Below, one piece after another: positions 11,119 through 21,770 of a stretch of 64,000 nucleotides of DNA. The notes under the pieces are model-generated. The model was not told the DNA's origin, made no database searches, and worked only from the letters and a program-made list of their open reading frames with translations. The stretch spans positions 9,448,858 through 9,512,857 of the forward strand of contig CM022671.1 in assembly GCA_012295275.1 (NCBI GenBank). The letters are read 5' to 3'. This DNA is from Chrysomallon squamiferum. Its lineage: Eukaryota; Mollusca; Gastropoda; Neomphalida; Peltospiridae. Numbering within the stretch: position 1 is the first letter of the stretch; each line of letters starts with the position of its first letter. A program made the position numbers and the translations under genes.

Positions 11119-13070
11119 GAAAATGATTGCCCTCAGTTTGACAGATTGCCTGATAGGGAATTTTGAATTCAGTCAATATGTCAAGTATTGTAAAACAAAT
11201 TCAGATATCAGTTGTGAGTAGACGATACATTCAAAAATGGGTTATATAAGAAGTATGAATCTCTAAAAAAGGTACTTTTACCAAAACCAGAGTCCTTTTT
11301 GTTGATAAATGAACTTAAGCATTTAAATGAACAAACATCATCTAAGTGACACCAAGATTATTATCTTCTGTCCAAGTATGAGATTCTTCAGTGTGGTGCT
11401 GTTGAGAAGTTGGTAAGACGTCACACATCCAATGATTACCCGAGTATTACGTGCACATCAAAGAGACATTCGATGTTATCAAACATGCACACACTGGCCA
11501 CGGTGGTTGCAATCGAATGGTAAAGGAGATAGATAAGAAGTATGTCAATGTTACCAGGATTCTACTGAACTGTTTAAGTCAATGTGCACTGACTGTCAGA
11601 GTAAACTGATGACAAAGGGTGTGGTTGTCTGACCAATCTTGTCTAAAGAGTTCTCTGCTCGTGGTCAAGTAGATCTCATTGATATGCAATCGTTACCGCA
11701 TGGTTCTGTCAAGTGGATTATGGTGTATCAGGATCATCTCACAAAGTTTGTTGTTATCTGCCCACTGACATCAAAGTGAGCTGCTGAGGTTGCAAACCAA
11801 CTCTTGGACATGTTTCTGCTATTCAGTGCACCACATATTACAACGGTTCTGAATTTACAGCTCAAATTATTTCTGATTTGAAGGAATTGTGGCCAGAGCT
11901 AGTTATAGTGCTTGGTAAACCAACCACCCACAGAGTCAAGGTTCTGTAGAACGTGTGAATTATGACATTAAAGACTCACTTGTTGTGAGGATGAGTTAGA
12001 ATGATACCACTGACTGGACTGTTGGTGTTAAATTTGTACAACCTTATTTGGCATCAAAGTCAGGATTGGTTTGACATCTTTGATGTTACCACTTGATGTT
12101 ATCCAGAAGCTACAGAAAGAAGATGACTTACTAGACATTCTGTCCAGCAGCTCAACTCAACCAGACACTCAACCTCTACCAGAAACAACTCAACCTCTAC
12201 CAGAAACAACTCAACCTCTACCAGAAACAACTCAATCTGTACCAGAAACAACTCAACCTCTACCAGAAACAACTCAATCTGTACCAGAAACAACTCAACC
12301 TCTACCAGAAACAACTCAACCTCTACCAGAAACAACTCAACCTCTACCAGAAACAACTCAACCTCTATCAGAAACAACTCAACCTCTACCAGAAACAATT
12401 CAACCTCTATCAGAAATGACTCAACCTCGTTCAGAAACAACTCAACCTCTATCAGAAACAACTCAACCTCTATCTGAAACGACTCAACCTCTATCAGAAA
12501 CAACTAAACCTCTATCAGAAACAACTCGAGCTCTACCAGAAACAACTAAACCTCTATCAGAAATGACTCAACCTCTACCAGAAACAACTGAACCTCTATC
12601 AGAAACAACTTGATCTCTACCAGAAATGATTCAATCAAAGAGCAGCATAGACAAGAAAAGAAAGCTTGCAGTAGTCGCACAACAGAAACAAGTTGAGCAT
12701 GTTGATAAGTGAAGTCGTGTTGATAACGTAGCTGAGCCCATTCCGTCTGTAGAAATATTCTAGGTGTTATATTAGCTGTTGAAAATAGACAATATACCAT
12801 TGGTTGCCCCTTCTGGTATTCTGAAAGGGAAATATAGTCAACACCAGTTTGATTTATTTTCCTCAGAGATTCCTGAGTGAACCTGACATGAACAGTGTGT
12901 CACTTTGACAAGTCAACAAAAAGCAGTCTCAACACGGTGGTCAGGGTTTTGTCAAGTGCAGTTGTAATGGACCTGAGAGATTTCGGGTAAGTGATGTGTT
13001 TGTTTCAAAAATAGTGTTTTGTGTAATAGCAGAAGTGACAACAGTGTAAATTGTTTAAATAAATGAAGTA
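11119..13070 (+). pseudogene. Ginger-type transposon / KRBA2-like integrase relic
   Basis: Several frames together spell the KRAB-A-domain-containing-2-like integrase. Near 11.49 kb is an H/C zinc-binding segment (HAHTGHGGCNRMVKEIDKKY). Near 11.67 kb is the first catalytic Asp strand (GQVDLIDMQSLPHG, then WIMVYQDHLTKF). GSEFTAQIISDLKELWPEL and GSVERVNYDIKDSL follow at 11.85-11.98 kb, then GLTSLMLPLDVIQKL. After a minisatellite the C-terminal GILKGKYSQHQFDL and a cysteine-rich tail appear (12.8-13.03 kb). Retroviral-type DDE integrases of this class move Ginger DNA transposons. Many frameshifts and stops make it inactive. Confidence 0.75.
12155..12613 (+). repeat. 21-bp coding minisatellite (PLPETTQ), about 21 copies
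   Basis: The unit CAACCTCTACCAGAAACAACT encodes QPLPETT, with variants PLSETT, SVPETT and PLSEMT. It forms an open frame continuous with the preceding GLTSLMLPLDVIQKLQ integrase segment, so the array expanded inside the transposase gene between its core and its C-terminal domain. Variant units are clustered, which suggests local duplication. The opposite-strand VEVELFL-repeat frame is a shadow. Confidence 0.85.
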
Positions 13071-13295
13071 TGTATTATGTGTCACCAATGCATTATACCG
13101 GTAAATTGTTGTTACATGAAGTTGATTATTCAATACAGATGAAACATAGTTATTAGAAAACACCCAACAAAATGACTGGTTTTACACGCTGACTGTAACA
13201 TAAATACCTGCTCGTATTTTCAGCAAACACTTCTGGCATGAAGCTTCAAATATAATTTTTACAAACAATTGAAGGTTTTGGAGTATTTTTTTGCC

Positions 13296-14130
13296 ATAAA
13301 CATGAATGGTAAGAAAGTGACAACCAAGCAGGCATTATGAATGATGTCAGATTCTGAGGATGAGAATGAAGGATTGGAATTTGGAAATAATAGTGATTTT
13401 TGAAAGCAAAGAGAGTGATGATGATGATGTTGTCAACAATACAAATAATAATAATAAAACGAATGAAGGTGAAAATGAAAATGATTCTGCTGATAATCAC
13501 AGCCCAGGTGTTGATGTTTTTACAACCTGTTGGGGGTTGTGGCTGTGGTAGAGGATGTGGCATGGTTTTGGACATGGTCAAGGTGTGCAACGGAATTCTC
13601 AGTCTCCTGTAGATCAGTGTCAGTGGATGAATGACAAATGATGTTTTGAGGCAGCTCTTTGTTTTTGAAACTAAGAACATGTCAAAGAAGCAAAACCTCA
13701 CGTTATTATACAAAATCCTTTAGTTCTCAGGCATTGAGACTCAACAGAGATAAAACCTTTTTTTGCTGTTGAGTAGCGATGGAAATGCTTTATTCACAAG
13801 GACCGCTATGAATAATTTTGGTGAGATAAGGAAAATGTCTTGACCATCACACCTGGATTTGCAGATTTTTACAAGAGATAGATTTTTTAGCAATATGGTC
13901 TATGCTACATGGGATAATTGAATTAGACCCAGAGCTAGACAAATCTGATAATTACAAAATCCTCGGCCCATGACAAGGGAATGACAGGACAAAAACTTTA
14001 TCTATAAAAACAGACATCAAAGATAAACTGATAAAATTGGGATATCAAAACCTTCCCTTCTTTGTGACAGTGAGAATAGCTACATTTCAAGTGTTGTTCG
14101 TATGTTAGAACTGTTTAGTGACCAGAATGT
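13296..14130 (+). pseudogene. piggyBac transposase relic
   Basis: The start reads MNGKKVTTKQAL, then MSDSEDENEGLEFGNNSDF, the acidic N-terminal start typical of piggyBac transposases. An acidic/Asn stretch (ESKESDDDDVV) and a G-C-G-R-G segment follow. At about 13.87 kb comes FTRDRFFSNMVYATWDN (piggyBac consensus S/T-R-D-R-F..I....F.DN) with DKSDNYKI just after. At about 14.04 kb comes WDIKTFPSLCDSENSYI, matching the K-W-G-I-K..L-C-D-S-x-x-G-Y core strand. Frames change repeatedly and the C-terminal half is missing. It would have cut and pasted at TTAA. Confidence 0.7.
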
Positions 14131-14928
14131 GAGTTGTCTTAATAATTATTCCTTACTGTATTATATTTTCATGTAGGCTGTTCAATGAAGAGAAAATATT
14201 TTTGCATAGAATCTTGTGGAAAGACTGAAGAAATATTTAAAACTGAAGTAAAATGGAAAGGTTTACAATGAATAATGTATTTAAATACCTGCTGGAAAGT
14301 ACCTCAAATACTTCAACTCTACTGGAGACTCAAGCTGCTCTTTGTTCCATTAAATGTCAATTGAATTTGTATTTATCAACAATTTCTTGACTATTTTATC
14401 CCACAAACTGATTTAATTTCTCTAAAATAAACAGTTTAAATCCACAGTTTAGCATGTTAGTTTCTTCAATTCCTATAAATACATGATGAAAGATCTGAAT
14501 GTCATTCAGTAAATACTGCATTTCCTTTGTTATAAAACAATTCAATGAAATCTGCATGAATCAACATAATTATAGGAAACTAAAAATTGAAATATAACCT
14601 TTTAAATATTTTTGTTTTGTATTCTAATGATAGTTAATGATGCAGTTACCAATTCAAATTATTTACTGAAAGATAATCTAAAGTTAGACAGATAAATAAA
14701 TATTAAAATAAAGATGGAATTAAAGGTAAAGTAGATTTTCATTCAGAAGCACTTCTCAAATAAAATTAACATAGATCTGTTTTTTGTTTATGAACTGATT
14801 TCACATACCTCAACATCATTCCCTTAAACCATGTAGTTTAAAAACGAAACTGTTTTGATTACTGCTATAGTACAAATATAAGCTAAAAGAAATAAAAACA
14901 ATGCTAATGGAAGTAAAACTAAGTCCAC
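14131..14928. other. AT-rich sequence, no gene seen
   Basis: There is no domain-bearing frame or convincing splice pair. The minus-strand open frame continuing below 14,929 ends in a hydrophobic stretch (VDLVLLPLALFLFLLAY). It lies beyond a plausible donor and is more likely intronic. Confidence 0.45.
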
Positions 14929-15195
14929 CTGCTGCTCAACTCCAGGCTTTTGACTTTTGCCACTGTCACACACAATGTTTTTTTCTTTGCCTGGTTTTAG
15001 CAAGTTCAAGTCTTTCAAGTTTTTTTCTCCTGATATTTGACTGTTGAGATTTGTGACTGGTGTAAGACTCTCCAACCTAAGAATTTGTTGTAGTATGACA
15101 TGGTCGGTCAATGTCCAGGTCACCAAAATTGAGCTCTTCATCAAGCAGAACTTTGAACAACTCTGAGTCAGAGAGTCACATTGGTGGTGCACTGC
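14929..15195 (-). CDS. Exon-like segment with one apparent frameshift, product unknown
   Basis: It is bounded by an acceptor (CTCAAACTAG) and a donor (CAG|GTGGAC). The first half reads best in one frame (SDSELFKVLLDEELNFGDL). The second half, DHVILQQILRLESLTPVTNL through to KSQKPGVEQQ, lies in another. A single extra C near 15,104 accounts for the switch. The acidic-then-helical pattern looks like real protein. It is either a sequencing error in a live exon or a pseudogene; the product is not recognised. Confidence 0.45.
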
Positions 15196-15947
15196 CTAGT
15201 TTGAGTAAATAAAAAAAATAATAAAATACAGTAAAAATATAAAATAAATAAAATAAAATAAACACTACTACATTTACTGCAACATTAACATCATTACTGT
15301 AACTAAAAATTTTACTCTTGTTCCTTATTCAACTAGGGTTACTATATTAAAATAATGCTCCTATTACTAAAATGACTATCCATTAATAAAAAAGTGATAT
15401 TGTTTACTATCTTCACTATTAGTCCTAGGCCTGTATTTCTTTTTAGACTAATATTATTATAATTACTACAAACAACACCAACTATGACTACTATTACTAC
15501 TATTGCTGTATTTTTACAACTCTTCTTGTTACATTTATCATAACAATTTCAATTTAAAACAACTACTGTTAGTAATTGCTACTACTTAGTACTACCTGCA
15601 CTACAACAGTAATCTGACTACAACCAGTTTTTTTAATCACCATGAGTCTCACAAGATACATTATTTTACAAAGCATCATCAGCCAACATTAGCAGGAACA
15701 ATTTTGCAACATTACGCCACAGGTGAAGGTAATTATTAACAACTACTAATGATGTAACAACTTCCATTACTACACAACAATGGTGGTCTACTACTTACTA
15801 CTATAACAACAACCCACAGATGTCCTTTTCTGCCAAAATTCTTTGATGACATTTCTCTCTTGTGAGTCACATAATTAGCTCTTCTTGTGTATAGAGCAGT
15901 TTTGAAAACAAGTTTTTATGTTTTACCTTTGAAGTTATATCTGTATC

Positions 15948-15953
<6 letters not shown>
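15196..15953. repeat. Degenerate ACT/ATT trinucleotide-rich stretch
   Basis: Irregular TACTACTA-, AACAACT- and ATTACT-type words dominate 15,230-15,810, as in an old trinucleotide microsatellite. No exon was seen. Confidence 0.5.

Positions 15954-16025
<72 letters not shown>
15954..16025. repeat. (GA)n microsatellite
   Basis: About 72 bases of GA repeat with a single T interruption near 16,001. The flanks differ from the GA repeats at 4.3 kb and 30.3 kb, so it is independent of that dispersed family. Confidence 0.95.
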
Positions 16026-16050
16026 TATGAGAAATATATAAGAAATTCAC

Positions 16051-16091
16051 CTGTTTCTTTTCCTGTGGCAGCAAAAACTTTATCCTCGGTG
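16051..16091 (-). CDS. Possible 41-bp exon, product unknown
   Basis: Between TTGTATGTCCAG and AACAG|GTGAAT the minus strand reads TEDKVFAATGKETG in the frame that joins in phase with the segment ending at 16,240. It is short and could be chance. Confidence 0.25.
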
Positions 16092-16239
16092 CTGGACATA
16101 CAAATCAAATAATTAACTATAAATAAATAACTAACGAGCAATAATTTAAATAATTAACAAAACAATAGTAAATAAAATGATTATTATTAAGCTATTTTTA
16201 CACATACACACACATGTATAAACTAATAAAAGAACATAC

Positions 16240-16690
16240 CCATGCCACTGTTGAGAGGTTTCTTAAAACATTCAAACACAGGTCTGATATATTACTTGAT
16301 TCACATTATCAATAGTCTCCTGTATCCTTCTCTGGCCTGGAGTTTGTGATGCTGAAGTAGGGGGACAGGGACAGTCCATTGATCCCTCTAGAATCAGGGC
16401 AGGATTGTCAATATGGCGACACATCCCTCTATGAATGTTGCCTTCCTGAGTCTCATTTGTTCAGCTGCAGCTACATCCTCTGTTTCTTCTCTTTTTTTTC
16501 TTAATCATCTCATCCAGCTTCATTCTCAGAGCAAGCTCAGACGTCACCTGTTGCTCAACTTCCTGTCTGTTGTCTTTGTCACCGTCATGTAGAACCATCA
16601 TAGTCATCTGCCAAGTGATTTTGTTTGAAGCACAGCAGACAAAGTGTTTTCAACCAGCATCAGCTTGTTTCAGTTGAAGTCTGTAATTTT
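16240..16690 (-). pseudogene. Protein-like segment with several frameshifts, product unknown
   Basis: The minus strand has long open runs in two frames. One reads MMVLHDGDKDNRQEVEQQV, then SELALRMKLDEMIKKKK. After the A8 homopolymer another frame reads EETEDVAAAEQMRLRKATFI. Then the first resumes with ALILEGSMDCPCPPTSASQT and QRRIQETIDNVNQVIYQTC. It ends at a consensus donor (GG|GTATGT). Charged coiled-coil composition and the frame changes suggest an exon damaged by indels. The protein was not recognised, and the upstream boundary is unclear. Confidence 0.4.
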
Positions 16691-17335
16691 CTGTATCATG
16701 ACACACACACATCCATTATCAGGATAATTATCAGTGATACAAATTCATCTCACACATATTATTCTCAGTAGCACTTTATCACTTGCTGGTTGATACCTCA
16801 AACATACACACACTACAGTTATTATCAGAGTCATGAATATTGGCTGACAAACACACACACCATTATCAGAGTAGTAGTTATCACTATTGCTCATATACTT
16901 GCACGCACACACTATTATCAAGAGAGCAGTTATCACTATTGCAGATATACCTCTCACACACACACACTCATACCATTATCTGAAGAAAGTTATCACTATT
17001 TCTCATACTAAAACGTCAAAGACAATACTACATTATATATTATCATTGTATAATTATCACTATTGCTGAGACACTCTCACACACAGTTAGAAGAGTAGCA
17101 CTATCACTCATTGCTGATATATACACACACATACACATGCACACCTAGACACATACTCATTATCAGAATATCCCCACACTTCACCCACAGACACACTATT
17201 CAAGGTAGTAAAGTTATCAAGCATTGCTGATAGACACACACCCTTATCAGAATACTAATTTTCACCATTGCTGATGACACACACACACTTCACAGACTCA
17301 TTATCAGACAGTTATTCCTATTGTTGATATCAATA
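16691..17335. repeat. Degenerate ~60-bp tandem repeat with CA tracts
   Basis: Roughly ten irregular units share the pattern ATTATCAGAGTAG-TTATCACTATTGCTGATATA followed by a short CACACA tract. Unit lengths vary between about 50 and 75 bases. The overlapping open frames on both strands only reflect the repeat. Confidence 0.75.
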
Positions 17336-17707
17336 ATAATCTCCAATTTCCTCAGGAACATAGATTTTAAATAAAGCTAAAATTACAAAGAATAATTATA
17401 AAGGGCAGAAAGACAGAGACTCCAGGACAGAGAACATGAGAACAAAGTAAAAAGGAACAAGAAGCCGAGCACATACGTAGATACTTAATAACAAAACAAT
17501 AATTAAATACAACTACAATATATAACAAACAAAATATTTATATACATTAAAATATCTACCTTAAAATTATTTCATAATAAAATGTTTGTTTAATATTCTT
17601 ACCACATGGTTTAACTAATTGTCTCTGTCAGATGGAGAAAGATTACGATTATATATAAAACAATTATTCAACTATTATAAAAATTTATAAAATTTAAAAA
17701 CCATTAC
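17336..17707. other. AT-rich, no gene seen
   Basis: Probably intronic between the flanking minus-strand exon-like segments. No repeat family or frame was recognised. Confidence 0.4.
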
Positions 17708-17893
17708 CTGAAATAAGTTTTAACTAAATCGTCAATGACAGATACAGAAAGATGGGACAATTTCCACTGTCCACATCTTTCAAAGAAAGGAGTTTTCCAT
17801 GGAAACTCAAACAGCTGGCTGGTTAAACAACTGGAGTTCAGACTTAATTCCTGTAGAAGAGAACCTGCTTGACTGATTTGGAATCTGGAATAT
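17708..17893 (-). CDS. Internal exon of an unidentified minus-strand gene
   Basis: A clean open segment lies between acceptor TTTTATTTCAG (17,893) and donor CAG|GTAATG. The peptide is YSRFQISQAGSLLQ, then ELSLNSSCLTSQLFEFPW, then KTPFFERCGQWKLSHLSV, then SVIDDLVKTYF, ending in phase 2. An alternative acceptor (TTCTCTTCTACAG) would start it at 17,850, giving a phase-0 junction to the exon at 18,547 (...KSLKNIQ|ELSLNSS). Composition and splice sites make this one of the best exons in the window. I do not recognise the family. Confidence 0.6.
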
Positions 17894-18546
17894 CTGAAAT
17901 AAAATGAAAAAACAGTTTAACAAAACCTGAGTTAACTATTAACTATCAGCAGAAAAAGAAAAAAGTTGGAAAAATATAATAATGAGAAATTTATCAAAAA
18001 ATCTAGATGGTTTAGAATGAATGAAATAAACGTATACATATATATATATAAGAGAGAAGAGAGATTTATAAAAGAAAATAAAATAAAAAAATAAAAAATA
18101 AAAAATAATCAGCTGTCTACTGTTTAGAGCATTTTTTAAATAAAACTTATAAAAATATTCAAAATAATTTAAATAACTGATTCTTAAGCAATTTATGTTC
18201 AGAATTATCAAAGAGAACTAACAGAAAGATTCTATATAACATTTTCTTTCTTTATTTATACTTCAAAAATATTACAACTTTGACAATAATTGTTAAAAAA
18301 CATAAAGAAAAGAAAGGAAGAAAAAAGAAAAAAACCTAAAAACTTGACAATTAGGAACAAATAAGAAATAATATATAAAGACACAGACTGACATACAGAT
18401 GAACAGATAAGTAAATAGAGACATAGGTATATAGACAGGAATACACAGACAGAAAGAACAGAGAGAGAGAGATTGATATAAAATAAATAGAGAGCAGACA
18501 GAAGAAGAAAAGACAGATAGACTAAGACATTTACAGACATATTTAC

Positions 18547-18642
18547 CTGAATATTTTTTAAAGATTTTAAAATTCTGACTAAGTGACTAGGTGTTAAAGC
18601 TTGTTGCAGTTTAAGTCTTGGTCTGGCTGCTTTCAACAAAAA
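18547..18642 (-). CDS. Internal exon of the same unidentified gene
   Basis: Ninety-six bases encode LLKAARPRLKLQQALTPSHL and VRILKSLKNIQ, ending exactly at a donor (CAG|GTAAAT) in phase 0. The acceptor (AATTTTTTTTTGAG) is pyrimidine-rich but ends in GAG, which is less usual. The sequence is basic and helix-forming. It is compatible in phase with the shorter form of the exon at 17,850. Confidence 0.5.
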
Positions 18643-18739
18643 CTCAAAAAAAAATTCACAAGATGATTAGTCAGTCGAATCACATGATCAAACATTTTCT
18701 GTTTGCTTTATTTCTTAGACATTATTTTTACTGAAATAC

Positions 18740-18902
18740 CTCCTGGCAATGGGCATGGTGTTTCTGGTTTCTTTCTAATGTGTCTGGATGTTTCTTGGCA
18801 CAGGAGTTTGAGTTTTAAATTGCTTGGGTGTGGTGATGTCAGTTTGTCTTGAGATTAATGGTGGTACTGTGTTTTGTTGGCAACTGTTTTTGTTTTTCTG
18901 TT
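18740..18902 (-). CDS. Possible exon, Thr/Pro/Gln-rich, product unknown
   Basis: Between TTTATTTCCAATAG and GGAG|GTATTT the longest frame reads NSCQQNTVPPLISRQTDITT and PKQFKTQTPVPRNIQTH, but it meets a stop 37 bases before the donor. A live exon would need another donor or a frameshift. Confidence 0.25.
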
Positions 18903-18936
18903 CTATTGGAAATAAAAAAACAAAATAGAAAAGAAA

Positions 18937-18942
<6 letters not shown>

Positions 18943-18971
<29 letters not shown>
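18943..18971. repeat. (TA)n microsatellite
   Basis: About 28 bases of alternating TA. Confidence 0.9.
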
Positions 18972-18973
<2 letters not shown>

Positions 18974-19149
18974 GAAATACAGACCTTCAAATTAAGAAAA
19001 AACATGTCTTGAAATATAAAATACAACTGTCATAAAAAAATGTCTCCAAAACCATTGGAACTATTTAAAATATACTAATAGTAACAAACAAAGTTATCAG
19101 AATAATACTGGTTCTAAAAAATTACTGCAATAATAACTTTCAGAAAACA

Positions 19150-19239
19150 GAGAACATCAACATCAATAACAGAAAATATTCCATTCTCTGAGATAAACAC
19201 TGGGTTAAAGGTTTTGAAGACTGATGAAAGATCTTCCCA
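19150..19239 (-). CDS. Possible exon start, product unknown; end not resolved
   Basis: A strong acceptor (CTTTTTATTCAG) is followed by WEDLSSVFKTFNPVFISENG and IFSVIDVDVLCFLKV in an open frame. No consensus donor was found. The sequence is protein-like but unidentified. The 3' limit is approximate. Confidence 0.35.
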
Positions 19240-19971
19240 CTGAATAAAAAGAAACATGAAGAAGTTAAAACATAATAATAAAAATAATTATATCCTCAAA
19301 AAAAAAAAAAAAATTAAAAAATAATAAATAAATAAAAAAAGATTTGAATTAGTAGAATGTGAAAAAATAAAAGAGATGAGAGATGGATTAAAGATTGAAA
19401 AAATATTAAATACACAATAAATGCAAAAAAATGAATGAATAAAATAAACAAATCAAATATCATAGCCAAAATAAATAATAATAATAATATAAAATACATA
19501 CATATACCTATACAATAATAAAAAAAAATAAGAATTCTAATTCTTTTTAAATAAATGAGCTTGGGGAAAAAAATTCAAACAAAACAAAAAAATTCACAAA
19601 TAAAAATTAAGAATTTAAAATGGAAAACATAAAGAAAGAATAAAGAACTATGCAGAAACTGGGAGAGAAGAAAAAAAAAAGTAAATTGTATGTTTCAAAA
19701 AATCTTTGCTTATAAAAATAACTGGAAAATACAGACAAGAGGAACACACAAGAAAAAAAGAAGATTATGGAAGAAAACTACAATGGTAAAAATAACAAGA
19801 AACAATAATCTAGTAAATAGGTTGGGAAAAAAAAACAATAAAATAACTTTAAAGCAAAAACACAAAATTAAAACAAATAAAGAATGTGAATAATGAAGTA
19901 AAGTAGTAGTAGTAGTATCAATATCATAACAATAATCATAATCTAATCATCATGATAATAATAATAAATAA
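19240..19971. other. A-rich low-complexity sequence up to the assembly gap
   Basis: The plus strand is strongly adenine-rich, with an A13 run near 19,300, AATA repeats and AAAC words. The open frames here are lysine- or phenylalanine-rich artefacts. Confidence 0.6.
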
Positions 19972-20171
19972 NNNNNNNNNNNNNNNNNNNNNNNNNNNNN
20001 NNNNNNNNNNNNNNNNNNNNNNNNNNNNNNNNNNNNNNNNNNNNNNNNNNNNNNNNNNNNNNNNNNNNNNNNNNNNNNNNNNNNNNNNNNNNNNNNNNNN
20101 NNNNNNNNNNNNNNNNNNNNNNNNNNNNNNNNNNNNNNNNNNNNNNNNNNNNNNNNNNNNNNNNNNNNNNN
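19972..20171. other. Assembly gap, 200 N
   Basis: Exactly 200 unknown bases, probably a fixed-size scaffold placeholder. The gap sits between AATAATAATAAATA on the left and TTACTCTTTCTAAAG on the right. Distances across it should not be trusted. Confidence 0.99.
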
Positions 20172-20747
20172 TTACTCTTTCTAAAGATGTCTAATATTGC
20201 CATTTGGATAATTTTTATGATAGCGTGATTGTTCAGTTTCATTTGTTATTGCATTATTATGTATCTTATACGTACATTTTTAAACACACACACACATACA
20301 AAAATATATATACACACAGAAACATGCATACATACATACATAGATGCATGTACGTATGTATATATGTATATATGTATGTCTGTATGTGTGTATATGTAGC
20401 AGTATCAGAATTTTTTACTTTTCCAGAACACAGGAAGTAGAACGTAACAACTACGGGTGGGTTCAGACAATTTATTCGATGTCACACAAAAATGAAGACA
20501 AGGAAAAACACCCTACGAGAACAATAAAACAACAATAATTGACATTTCATTCAGATTGTATGTTTTCTTTAAGCCAGCTATCTTGAACAAATGTTTATTC
20601 AATGTAATTTAATCCATATATCCAATATAAATAATAATTACTTTATATATTCATAAAGTAATTAAACAAGTACTTTCTAATGGTGTTAAATAACAATGCA
20701 TGTATACAAAACATACATATATTAAATAAAACAAAATACAGACTAAC
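20172..20747. other. CA/TA-rich low-complexity stretch and AT-rich DNA
   Basis: A degenerate ACACATACA / ATGTATGT region lies at 20,280-20,400. The remainder is AT-rich without exons. Confidence 0.5.
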
Positions 20748-20947
20748 CTTTCAGATAATATCCCCTTTCAAATAATAAATTCAGTTCCACCTTTAAAAAT
20801 GAAATCTGGCCTGACAGTATAATCTTAGCAGGAGAAATAAACCTGAAAACTTGAGCCAAGTTGTTTATTCCCTGATGGGCTTGGGAGAGGAGTTTGGGAA
20901 CAATAGTTAACACGCAAGGCAAGTAACGTGTGTTAGTACAGTGTAAG
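20748..20947 (-). CDS. Exon-like segment, product unknown
   Basis: An acceptor (TTGTTTCATTCAG) and a donor (AAAG|GTTAGT) bound 200 bases that are open in one frame. The peptide is LHCTNTRYLPCVLTIVPKLL, SQAHQGINNLAQVFRFISP, AKIILSGQISFLKVELNLLF, ERGYYLK. Its phase fits the donor at 21,771 (phase 2 in, phase 1 out). It does not resemble the GABA-B membrane domain, so it is either the first exon of a different product or a segment specific to this gene. Confidence 0.45.
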
Positions 20948-21770
20948 CTGAATGAAACAATCACCACAATGACAAATTACCAGCCTATTGTTTGGCATAA
21001 CCTGGCTAGGGATAAAATAAAACTTTAGTTACACAATAAGCTGACAGGAGGCAAGCTGTAAATAAAACCTTACATTAATGACAAAGCCTGCTAAAAAGCA
21101 AATATCTGCAAATAAAACATTAAATACAAATCCTAACTAAAACAAATACCACATACTTCCACATGTATAAAATTCATTATGTTTTTACTTTAAAGTGCTT
21201 TAAGCAATTAATTTTGATATTTGCTTGATGTTCTTTTTTAATAAAAGCAAGATATATGTACATATTACATATTTCAGAAACTGATATATGTTTGTTATTG
21301 AAAATGTAATACACGGAAGCATACTGAAAAATGAATATGGTAGTCATAACAGCGCATTATTTTAGAAAAGTCAAAGCTAATAATATTCGTTCATTTATTA
21401 ATCTTGTTAATACATATCTTCACACTTTGTGTAAGAATAATACTGCTTTAATTCATTTTAAAGTTCAGACATGAATAGTTTTAGTACTGCAATGTTCTCG
21501 TAAAAAAAAAAAAAGAAATGAACTTAACCTGGAAGAACGCTGGAGTCTTAACGATTAAAGCCTACTAAACTGACATCAAATATTAAATCTCAAAGAACGA
21601 AACTTTTATTTCAAAGAATCTTAAATTAATAACAGTATTACACTAATATTTAATAGGCAGGCCTAATTAATTTTAAACGTGTTTGAATTTCTTTCAGATA
21701 TATACTGTTTTATTTTGACGAAATTAAAACCGCAATGTTTTGGACACATATTCTAAAAATTTAATCCTAC
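20948..21770. other. AT-rich intron-like sequence, no exon seen
   Basis: No domain, repeat family or splice pair was recognised apart from the flanking exons. Confidence 0.45.

Noticed and set aside
12099-12503. Minus-strand VEVELFL repeat frame
   Set aside because: Antisense shadow of the 21-bp PLPETTQ minisatellite.
13246-13713. 155-codon minus-strand frame
   Set aside because: It overlaps the piggyBac N-terminus, has an ordinary antisense composition and no recognisable domain.
14824-14928. C-terminal membrane anchor (VDLVLLPLALFLFLLAY...) of the exon at 14.9-15.2 kb
   Set aside because: It lies beyond a plausible donor (CAG|GTGGAC) in AT-rich sequence, where hydrophobic frames are expected by chance. 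It was not included as coding.
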